From positions 1 through 41,486 of the IMG/VR virus record IMGVR_UViG_3300018917_000040: 41,486 nt of DNA. The stretch is one strand, 5' to 3'. The stretch comes from a virus. This document shows positions 31,413 to 37,447 of the stretch, piece after piece; position 1 is the first letter of the stretch, and every line of letters begins with the position of its first letter. The notes beneath the pieces were generated by a model. That model was not told where the DNA came from. It made no database searches and was given only the letters and a program-made list of their open reading frames with translations. The position numbers were made by a program, and so were the translations under genes.

Positions 31413-31990
31413 CGCGCCGGCCACCCGGTCAGCTCGCGGAAGCGGCTGAGGAACATGTGGCGGGCCACCCTGGGGGCCCATTCGTTCAGCGACACCCGCG
31501 CCCGCAGCGCCAGCGGCACGTCGATGCCGGCGAGGCATTCCCACTCGCTGCGGTCGCCCTTCAGATCCTCCTTCTCGATCCTGAGCATGCGCGCGTCGGC
31601 GAGGCGGACCTCGGGCGGCAGCGGAAAGGCGAAGCCGAACCGGGCCGCCATCGCCTGCTCGATCCGCTCATCCAGCTCCCGGAACACCGGCACGGCCGCC
31701 TTGAGCGGCGTCGGCAGGTCGTTGGTGAAGGCCTCCGCCGTGTCGTGCAGCAGGGCGGTCAACGCATGCTCGGCAGGCACGATCCGGCTTACGTTCCACG
31801 CATGCTGCGCGACCGAATAGAAATGCGGGATGTGCCCGGCGAAGCGGCACACATTGCTCAGCGCCTGCGCGATATCCTCGATCGTCACCGGGCACGCGCC
31901 GGGATCGTCATAATCGAACATCAATCCGCTGCTGAGGCGAATGCCGTCGGAAAGGGAGACGGGGGCCGCCGCTGCCTGGGCCTTACTCAT
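31409..31990 (-). CDS. HD-domain phosphohydrolase (193 aa)
   Basis: Resembles YfbR-type 5'-deoxynucleotidases. HD-domain residues: SVAQHAWNV (His63), ALLHDTAEAFTNDLPTPLK (His82-Asp83, Asp91), then KAAVPVFRELDERIEQAMAA. Starts MSKAQAAAAPVSLSDGIRLS; DYDDPGACPVTIEDIAQALS is a usual N-terminal part in phage members. Probably adjusts deoxynucleotide pools during phage growth. ATG 31990 overlaps the preceding gene by eight bases. Confidence 0.88.
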   Translation of the reverse strand: MSKAQAAAAPVSLSDGIRLSSGLMFDYDDPGACPVTIEDIAQALSNVCRFAGHIPHFYSVAQHAWNVSRIVPAEHALTALLHDTAEAFTNDLPTPLKAAVPVFRELDERIEQAMAARFGFAFPLPPEVRLADARMLRIEKEDLKGDRSEWECLAGIDVPLALRARVSLNEWAPRVARHMFLSRFRELTGWPAR

Positions 31991-32648
31991 GATTCGGCCC
32001 CCGCGTCCGATTGCCATTGCTCCATTGCGGCTGGGCCGATCCGTCCCCCGGACGCCGCGGCAAAGCGGTCCGCAGACCGCTGGCCACAATCTCCACCACC
32101 CGCCACGGCCCGTCCGGGCCCGGCCATATCTCGGTGCGGATGCGCCCTTCGGCTTCCAGCTTGCGGACGCGCCATTGCGCCTGGTCGCGGGTGGCGAGCC
32201 TGCCGATCCGCGCCAGCTGCGTGTCGCTCGGGCATGGCCGCCCCGCCCCCGCCGCGCGCCGCAGCACCGCCAATATCCGCGCCGCCGCCGCGTCGCGCAC
32301 CGCCAGCGGCGCGCGCCGCCCGCGCCCGCCGCGCGGCCCGATCCGCTCCACCGACCATTCGAAGCAGGAGGAGGCACGATCGCCGGTCCGCCGCGCCGGC
32401 GGCAGGTCCACCAGCCCAGCCCGATACATCGCCGCCGCCGCCCGCGCCGCCGGCCCCTGCACCAGCGCCGGCCCGGAGAAATAGACGAACCGCTCCCCCG
32501 GCCGCGCCCGCCCCGCCCACGCCCGCAGCTCCGCCGCCGACGCCGCGCGCACCGGGCATGATTCCCCCTCTCCCGTCACCGGGAGAGGGTGGCGCGCAGC
32601 GCCGGGTGAGGGCCTGTCCGACACCGCCGCTGCAGCAAGGCGGGCCAT
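31983..32648 (-). CDS. Winged-helix-like early protein (221 aa)
   Basis: Has ERFVYFSGPALVQGPAARAA then AAMYRAGLVDLPPARRTGD (about 50-90), and a C-terminal winged helix (CPSDTQLARIGRLATRDQAQ then WRVRKLEAEGRIRTEIW). ATG 32648 overlaps the upstream stop as TGATG. The N-terminal peptide SDRPSPGAARHPLPVTGEGE comes from a dispersed repeat (32562-32612). Probably DNA-binding; precise role unknown. Confidence 0.65.
   Translation of the reverse strand: MARLAAAAVSDRPSPGAARHPLPVTGEGESCPVRAASAAELRAWAGRARPGERFVYFSGPALVQGPAARAAAAMYRAGLVDLPPARRTGDRASSCFEWSVERIGPRGGRGRRAPLAVRDAAAARILAVLRRAAGAGRPCPSDTQLARIGRLATRDQAQWRVRKLEAEGRIRTEIWPGPDGPWRVVEIVASGLRTALPRRPGDGSAQPQWSNGNRTRGPNHE
32562..32612. repeat. Dispersed repeat (CTCTCCC/GGGAGAG type) near the start of an early gene
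   Basis: CCCCTCTCCCG then CGGGAGAGGGTG form an inverted repeat, followed by GCGCAGCGCCGGGTGAGGGC. This is a common interspersed element in GC-rich alphaproteobacteria. Here it lies in frame near the N-terminus of the 31983-32648 gene. Confidence 0.6.
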
Positions 32649-33175
32649 CAGCCACTTTTCTTCTCGATCAGCGCCTGCAGCTTGACGCGCAGCCGCGCCG
32701 CGCCGCGCTCCAGATCGTGCAGCTGGTCGAGCGCGCCGGCGGCCTCCGCCGGGGTGCAGTCGCGCCCGCCTTCGGAGCAGTGGCGCAGCGCGGACGTGAT
32801 CGCCTGGGCGACGTCGCCCAGCTCGGCGGTGATCTCGCTGACCGACATCAGCAGCCCGTCCGGGTCGGACTCGTCCTGCGCGACCGGCACCAGCACGAAT
32901 CCCTGCCGCCGCGCCAGCGCACGAGTGACGTGCGGCCAGCCCTCGCCGGAAGTCACGTCCTCGATCGCGCCGACCTCGTCGATGCGCAGGAAATCGGGCG
33001 TGTTGCGGTTCTGGCAGTCGCTCATGCGCTGTTGGAGGCGGCTCTTGCCGAGCCCCGCATCGCGGATGCTCTCCCCCGCCCCGTCGGTCCCGCCCGCCGC
33101 CCGCACCAAAGCGCGCGTCGCGACCTTCAGCTCAAGCTCCGGCTTGGCCAGCACGATGTCGCGGCGCGCGGTCAT
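32648..33175 (-). CDS. CII-like phage regulatory protein (175 aa)
   Basis: Starts MTARRDIVLAKPELELKVAT. The middle (GKSRLQQRMSDCQNRNTPDF then LRIDEVGAIEDVTSG) has the shape of phage regulatory CII (P2-type) proteins: helix-turn-helix, then 'D-V--IE---G'. A helical second half ends ALDQLHDLERGAARLRVKLQ. It sits after the cro-like and small HTH genes, where a CII-type activator is expected. ATG 33175 has GGAG eight bases upstream, within the palindrome at 33184-33204. Confidence 0.6.
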   Translation of the reverse strand: MTARRDIVLAKPELELKVATRALVRAAGGTDGAGESIRDAGLGKSRLQQRMSDCQNRNTPDFLRIDEVGAIEDVTSGEGWPHVTRALARRQGFVLVPVAQDESDPDGLLMSVSEITAELGDVAQAITSALRHCSEGGRDCTPAEAAGALDQLHDLERGAARLRVKLQALIEKKSG

Positions 33176-33183
33176 GGGGCTCT

Positions 33184-33204
33184 CTCCAAAGTGGTACTTT
33201 GGAG
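33184..33204. promoter_or_regulatory. Perfect palindrome before the CII-like gene (copy 2)
   Basis: Arms CTCCAAAGT and ACTTTGGAG flank GGT, the same core as at 26195-26219. In the leftward mRNA the GGAG of the second arm is the Shine-Dalgarno, eight bases before ATG 33175. A hairpin would bury it. Confidence 0.8.
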
Positions 33205-33341
33205 CGGCGGGAAGCAGCGGGCAGGGGAGGTGCAGTCGAAGCGATACCGCGCTCGCGCTGGCGTGGAGGATCCACCGCTGACGATGGCGCACTCGACACA
33301 GATGGCGCAGCCTGGGCGGGTCAGGGGAGGAACGAAGGACG

Positions 33342-33515
33342 TCATGTCGCCTGCACCGCGGTAAGGTCGGAGCCGTTACCGGATGACGCACCGCCGGCGC
33401 CCGTGCGAGCCAGGCTGGCATGCACTTGCTCTTCCGACAGGCCATAGCCGCGCGCCACATCGGCCGCAGACCAGCCGGCGGTGAGCAGGTCGCGAATCAG
33501 CGCGTCGTGGCTCAT
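33342..33515 (-). CDS. Small helix-turn-helix protein (57 aa)
   Basis: Short gene: MSHDALIRDLLTAGWSAADV then ARGYGLSEEQVHASLAR, a compact helix-turn-helix, with a Gly/Ser tail ending TAVQAT. ATG 33515 overlaps the stop of the cro-like gene (ATGA), which supports it. It lies second in the leftward early operon and may be a regulator or excision-type factor. Confidence 0.65.
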   Translation of the reverse strand: MSHDALIRDLLTAGWSAADVARGYGLSEEQVHASLARTGAGGASSGNGSDLTAVQAT

Positions 33516-33730
33516 GCCGCCGCGCTTTCCGGCGCGGTGTGCACCAGCCCCGCCAGCGTCACCTGCCCGCCCGAAGCGGCGATGATGCTCAGCATCGTGT
33601 CGCGGGTGATGTTCTGCCGCCCCTTGCGGATGCGCGATATCGAGGCCTCGCTCAGCGGTGGATCGCAGGCGGCGCCGAAGTCGGCGGCGGTGGGAGCGCC
33701 GGGGGCGCTGAGATATTCATCGAGCGTCAT
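33512..33730 (-). CDS. Cro-like repressor (72 aa)
   Basis: MTLDEYLSAPGAPTAADFGA then LSEASISRIRKGRQNITRDT: a helix-turn-helix with 'LS-ASISRI-KG---IT-DTM--I--A-GG'. First gene of the leftward early operon, divergent from the CI-like gene, the standard lambdoid-type switch. The end is TLAGLVHTAPESAAA. It probably represses the early promoters. Confidence 0.82.
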   Translation of the reverse strand: MTLDEYLSAPGAPTAADFGAACDPPLSEASISRIRKGRQNITRDTMLSIIAASGGQVTLAGLVHTAPESAAA

Positions 33731-33738
33731 GACATGCT

Positions 33739-33767
33739 GAGTTACACGCGGTGCAACCGTTCAGCAA
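33739..33767 (-). promoter_or_regulatory. Candidate leftward early promoter
   Basis: On the minus strand TTGCTG (33767-33762), 17 bases, TAACTC (33744-33739), just before the cro-like ATG. An imperfect dyad CGGTGCAACCG (33750-33760) lies in the spacer and may be the repressor operator. Confidence 0.5.
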
Positions 33768-33817
33768 GAGGCAAATTCCATGGGGCGGCATTTCATGGAT
33801 CGGCGGCATTGGCGACA

Positions 33818-34222
33818 ATGCCCGCCATGGGCATCACCCGGCGGAATTACATAGCGCAGTGGCGCAAGTTCAAGCAGCTTACTGCGGTGGAGCTGGCGGA
33901 CCGGCTCGCCGAATATGCCGAGATGCACGGTGTGAATATTCCAACCACCAAGGCCAGCATAAGCCGCATCGAGCATGGCGGGCAAAACTTCAGCGTCGAT
34001 CTCCTGCACGCTATCGCTGCAGTGCTCGCGACCGGCGAGGATGATCCCAAACCTGGGGATCTGCTGGAGCGCAATCCCTTCAAGGGCGTGCTCCAAGCTG
34101 AATCGTTCATCCAAGCCTTGAACGATCGCCAGCAGAAAAAGGCGCTCGGCGTGCTCCACGCGATGTTTGGCGAGGATCAAGAGGGTTATCGCGCCGACAC
34201 GAGCGATGGTTCCACGGAGTGA
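33818..34222 (+). CDS. CI-like repressor with XRE-type helix-turn-helix (134 aa)
   Basis: Begins MPAMGITRRNYIAQWRKFKQ then LTAVELADRLAEYAEMHGVN, with TKASISRIEHGGQNFSVDLL as the recognition region: a classical XRE domain (about 5-75). A helical tail follows (AESFIQALNDRQQKKALGVL). There is no LexA-type self-cleavage domain, so induction would need another signal than RecA cleavage. Start could be ATG 33818 or 33827. Divergent from the cro-like gene. Confidence 0.82.
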   Translation: MPAMGITRRNYIAQWRKFKQLTAVELADRLAEYAEMHGVNIPTTKASISRIEHGGQNFSVDLLHAIAAVLATGEDDPKPGDLLERNPFKGVLQAESFIQALNDRQQKKALGVLHAMFGEDQEGYRADTSDGSTE

Positions 34223-34232
34223 AACTTATCGG

Positions 34233-34261
34233 TTGACGCGCAGTTCCACCCCGCGTAACTA
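34233..34261 (+). promoter_or_regulatory. Rightward early promoter
   Basis: TTGACG (34233-34238), 17 bases, TAACTA (34256-34261): near-consensus sigma-70. It would drive the operon from 34287 to the integrase. Confidence 0.7.
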
Positions 34262-34283
34262 GGCCTCCGCAACACCGGAGGCC
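34262..34283 (+). promoter_or_regulatory. Inverted repeat at the expected transcription start
   Basis: Perfect arms GGCCTCCG and CGGAGGCC around CAACAC. The GGAGG in the second arm is the Shine-Dalgarno of the 34287 gene. From the promoter above, transcription would begin inside the first arm, so this may act as a DNA operator; longer transcripts would form an SD-hiding hairpin. Confidence 0.55.
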
Positions 34284-34286
34284 CAA

Positions 34287-34748
34287 ATGCTTTCTTCCCC
34301 CACCCCCTTTCCCCAGGTCGGCAGCTACGCGCTGCTGCCGGTCGACCCCGTCAGCGGGTTGGCGGTTGGCGCTGACCACAAAGCTGCCACCACCCATCTC
34401 GCGCGCATCATCGCCCTGGCTCCCGTCGGCGGGTTGGCTGTTGGCGCCGACCGACAGGCAACCGTGAGCCTGCCACTGGTCCCCGGCAGCAGCGGCACGC
34501 GCAGCGTCGCCCTCGGCGAGCTGATCGACCCCACCCCGCTCACCGCCGAGGAGAGGCGCGAGCTGGACGAGCTGTGCACCCGCTGCCTGGCCGCCGCCTC
34601 GGGCGGGCTCGATCCCATGCGCAACCTGTCCAAACGCCAGCGCGCGCGCTTCGACGAGCTGTCCAGCCGCGCCGCCCGCGCCGCCACGCTCGAGCGCCTG
34701 CTCGCCGAGCTGAAGCAATATCAGCTCCGGCAGGGGATGGCGGCGTGA
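34287..34748 (+). CDS. Hypothetical early protein with two repeat inserts (153 aa)
   Basis: First gene of the rightward operon. The C-terminal half is a helical, charged domain (LTAEERRELDELCTRCLAAA; FDELSSRAARAATLERLLAE). The N-terminal half contains two copies of the hairpin repeat, read as VSGLAVGADHK and VGGLAVGADRQ, 72 bases apart. Without them the protein would be compact. Function unknown. Confidence 0.7.
   Translation: MLSSPTPFPQVGSYALLPVDPVSGLAVGADHKAATTHLARIIALAPVGGLAVGADRQATVSLPLVPGSSGTRSVALGELIDPTPLTAEERRELDELCTRCLAAASGGLDPMRNLSKRQRARFDELSSRAARAATLERLLAELKQYQLRQGMAA
34350..34376 (+). repeat. Hairpin repeat, copy 2
   Basis: Arms GTCAGCG and CGCTGAC around GGTTGGCGGTTGG, read in frame as SGLAVGA. 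Confidence 0.75.
34422..34448 (+). repeat. Hairpin repeat, copy 3
   Basis: Arms GTCGGCG and CGCCGAC around GGTTGGCTGTTGG, read in frame as GGLAVGA. Differs from copy 2 by paired changes in the arms that keep the stem. Confidence 0.75.
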
Positions 34749-35191
34749 TGGGCACGTCTGCCGGCGCGCCCGCCGCCGCGGGCTCTGCTCCGTCAGCCGG
34801 GGATGAGCTCCGGCAATTGGCAAGCATGTGCACGACAGCGGGCGAATTGCCCCTCCACCTGCTGGACGCGCATCTCAACTATATCGACCGCAGGATACGC
34901 GATCTGAAACTGATCCCGGAGACGAGGGCTGAGCGCCGATACACGCGCAACCTCGACTTTGCGAAACGGCTGGTTCCCGCGAACTGCTCCTGGGCCGTGG
35001 GGAATTGCGGCGAGGATGACGGCCCCTGGGCCTGCGTCACCGCGAACGGCGAAGATCAGCCGGAGCGGGCGGACTGCCCGGACTATGAGGCTTCGGGGGT
35101 GACGCCCAGCGTCGCGCTGGCAGCGGCGGCGCTGCTCGCACGGGCCGCCGGCGAGCCCATCGGCGGCAGCGAAGAAGGAGGTGCAGCGTGA
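34748..35191 (+). CDS. Hypothetical early protein (147 aa)
   Basis: Starts MGTSAGAPAAAGSAPSAGDE, then LPLHLLDAHLNYIDRRIRDL, and a Cys-containing middle (CSWAVGNCGEDDGPWACVTA; ADCPDYEAS). ATG 34748 overlaps the upstream stop (TGATG). The GEDDGPWACVTANGE region looks like a compact conserved part, but I cannot name the family. Confidence 0.65.
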   Translation: MGTSAGAPAAAGSAPSAGDELRQLASMCTTAGELPLHLLDAHLNYIDRRIRDLKLIPETRAERRYTRNLDFAKRLVPANCSWAVGNCGEDDGPWACVTANGEDQPERADCPDYEASGVTPSVALAAAALLARAAGEPIGGSEEGGAA

Positions 35192-35565
35192 ACGTGCCCC
35201 CCTTCCGCTCCACCCCGGTGGACAGCCGCCGGCTGACCACGCCCGCGCACCTCATCGGCCGACAGTCGCCCGCCGCGCGGCAGCGTGTGCATGGGGAGCT
35301 GCTCCCCATGGCCTGTCCCGAGCCGCGGCGAAGGGGCCCGATCCAGCCCATGCAGGACGAGCGGGGCGAGAGGGGCGCGTGGATCGCCGCATGGACGCTG
35401 GCCGCTATCCTGCTCGCCCTGGTGATCCTCCCCGGCCTCGCCTGGCTGGCCGACGGCGCCCCTCGAACCGCTCATCCCCGTCCTGAGCCTAGTCGAAGGG
35501 CCGAGCCTGTCGAGGGACGCGCCCACCCCGCCGACGAGGCAAGCTGGCCCAGGGCCGCGCCATGA
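35188..35565 (+). CDS. Small single-span membrane protein (125 aa)
   Basis: One clear membrane helix (AWIAAWTLAAILLALVILPG, about residues 64-88). The C-terminal tail PRPEPSRRAEPVEGRAHPAD is encoded by a dispersed repeat at 35478-35520. GTG 35188 overlaps the upstream stop. The N-terminal half is basic and probably cytoplasmic. Role unknown. Confidence 0.6.
   Translation: MNVPPFRSTPVDSRRLTTPAHLIGRQSPAARQRVHGELLPMACPEPRRRGPIQPMQDERGERGAWIAAWTLAAILLALVILPGLAWLADGAPRTAHPRPEPSRRAEPVEGRAHPADEASWPRAAP
35478..35520. repeat. Dispersed repeat in the membrane-protein gene
   Basis: CCCGTCCTGAGCCTAGTCGA then AGGGCCGAGCCTGTCGAGGG, the CCTGAGC/TCGAAGGG element. A degenerate relative may occur at 35317-35338 (GTCCCGAGCCGCGGCGAAGG). 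Confidence 0.6.
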
Positions 35566-37049
35566 CCGGCCCCGACCCCTCGATCGACATGGTGCGGCGG
35601 CTAGCCGGCCGCGGCGGGGCCGCGACCGGGGATGAGCTAAAGGCCGTGCTGGAGCGGGTGATCGCCTGCACCGAAAGCACAAGGCCTGCCGCAGAGCGAG
35701 CTAACGAATGGGATATGGCAATCCGCGCTGTCCGCGAAGCCCACGCCCGCCTCTCCGACCGCGGCCAGGCGGAACCACCAGCCTATTCCGACAGCGAGCG
35801 CACCACGACCGCTGCTGCGATCATGGACGTGTGGATGGGCGGCAATCAGGCATGGCGCACCGATATGGACAAAAGCCTGATCTTGGAGAGCGCGGATTGG
35901 GAACAGGCGCTCAAACTTGCTGACGCCGCCCTCGCCGCCAGAAGCGTGCCGGTTGGTGGTGAAAGTGTGGCGGCCCGCCTGCTCGCTGAATATGCGCAGG
36001 CGAACGGCTACGACCGATTTACTTGGAAAGGCCGCGTGCAGACCCAGGGCGAGGAAGCAGAGCGCTTCGCGGTTGATGTGAGCCTTTGGCCCGCCTCTCG
36101 TTCAACACCTGCCACCCCCAATCCTCCCCCCGTCGTAAGGCAGGGCAGCACCACCCTAACGCCAGTCACAGAACCGGGCTGGCCCGATGTTCCTCAAGCC
36201 ACCGGTGACGCCGAGGAACATGACGACGCCTACGGGGGCGCAAGGCAGGGCATTGAGGGTGAACCAACACCCATGCAGAAGCTCATGGCCCAACGAAGCG
36301 GCCACGAGGTCGGCTGCAACTGTTCCTATTGCAGCGATCCAGACGGCAGTAAAGCCGAGGCAGCAGTCGCAAGGCAGGGCATTGGCGAGCCCGCGCTGAG
36401 GGAGGCGCAGGGGCAAATAGACGAACCTTTGCGGAACGTCGTCCGAAACATAGTTCGGAAAGCCCTATCCACCACCCCCACGCCGGTCGTGCCGGAGGGA
36501 GTGAACAGCGATGCGGTGAGGCGAGCGGTTAAGGATGCGCTGGCCCAATATCACGCCGAGTGTGCCGAGTTCGTCAAACATCCCGGCCCGGCAGCAGACG
36601 CGCTCATTACCAAGCTCCGCTCCCTCCTCGCCACCGATAAGCCCGCAATTGGGCAGGAAGGGGGTGGGCGGTTCCAAGCGCGCGTCGGTGAGTGGATGCT
36701 GGCGTGCTTTGGCCCGGAGATCAGCGCCGACGGCATGGAGCGCAACCACCGCTTCCTGGAGGAGTCGCTGGAGCTAGTCCAGTCGCTCGGCTGCACCGCC
36801 AGCGAAGCCCACCAGCTGGTCGATTACGTGTTCGGCCGACACGTGGGCGATCCTCAGCAGGAAGTCGGCGGGGTGCGCGTCACCCTCGCCGCGCTCTGCA
36901 ATGCCCACAGCATCGGCGAGGATGAAGCTGCCGAGCGCGAGCTAGCGCGCATCTGGACGAAGGTGGAGCAGATCAGGGCTAAGCAGGCTGCGAAGCCCAA
37001 GCACTCGCCGCTGCCAGCCACCCCCACGCAGGAGGGCCCCGATGCCTGA
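35562..37049 (+). CDS. Multi-part protein with a MazG-like C-terminus (495 aa)
   Basis: The C-terminal part (about 370-480) has RVGEWMLACFGPEISADGME then RNHRFLEESLELVQSLGCTA, and DYVFGRHVGDPQQEVGGVRV, like all-alpha NTP pyrophosphatases (MazG-type) seen in many phages, which clear unusual nucleotides. The N-terminal 360 residues look patched together, with the phrase ARQGI(E)GEP twice and VRQGS once near 36137, 36240 and 36370, and a Cys pair (GCNCSYC). Probably a fusion of small early proteins. Confidence 0.75.
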   Translation: MTGPDPSIDMVRRLAGRGGAATGDELKAVLERVIACTESTRPAAERANEWDMAIRAVREAHARLSDRGQAEPPAYSDSERTTTAAAIMDVWMGGNQAWRTDMDKSLILESADWEQALKLADAALAARSVPVGGESVAARLLAEYAQANGYDRFTWKGRVQTQGEEAERFAVDVSLWPASRSTPATPNPPPVVRQGSTTLTPVTEPGWPDVPQATGDAEEHDDAYGGARQGIEGEPTPMQKLMAQRSGHEVGCNCSYCSDPDGSKAEAAVARQGIGEPALREAQGQIDEPLRNVVRNIVRKALSTTPTPVVPEGVNSDAVRRAVKDALAQYHAECAEFVKHPGPAADALITKLRSLLATDKPAIGQEGGGRFQARVGEWMLACFGPEISADGMERNHRFLEESLELVQSLGCTASEAHQLVDYVFGRHVGDPQQEVGGVRVTLAALCNAHSIGEDEAAERELARIWTKVEQIRAKQAAKPKHSPLPATPTQEGPDA

Positions 37050-37446
37050 CGCCGCGGCACCCCTCCTCTTCGAATGGCAGGCCGAGGCCGCGCGGCGGGA
37101 GCTGGCGGCGTGGGAGCGGAACGGCCCCCTCGCCGTCGCCGACCGCCGCATGGACCAGGCCGATCTCGACTTCAACCTCGCCGCCTGGCGCGCCATCGCG
37201 CAGCTGATGGCGACCGGCAAATGCGAGGAAACCACGCTCACCTGGGCCGACCTCCACCGCGCCACCGCCGCCTGCCTCAAGCGCCGCCGGGAAGCGATCG
37301 ACGCCAACCAGGACCCCGACCGCCACCGGGCGCTGGTCGAGCGCCACCAGCTCGTCCTGTCCATCCACGCCCGCATCGCCCGCAACCGCGACGCGGCATA
37401 CCGCGCCCAGCCGCACGACCGTGAAGCGGAGGCGCAGGCCGCGTGA
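37042..37446 (+). CDS. Hypothetical helical protein (134 aa)
   Basis: All-helical and charged: FEWQAEAARRELAAWERNGP, RRMDQADLDFNLAAWRAIAQ, TWADLHRATAACLKRRREAI. Overlaps the end of the preceding gene and ends two bases before the methyltransferase start. Family not recognised. Confidence 0.65.
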   Translation: MPDAAAPLLFEWQAEAARRELAAWERNGPLAVADRRMDQADLDFNLAAWRAIAQLMATGKCEETTLTWADLHRATAACLKRRREAIDANQDPDRHRALVERHQLVLSIHARIARNRDAAYRAQPHDREAEAQAA

Positions 37447-37447
37447 C

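Noticed and set aside
36137-36380. Possible CRISPR-like or tandem array from AAGGCAGGGCA repeats
   Set aside because: Only three short imperfect copies at irregular spacing within a coding region; not an array.
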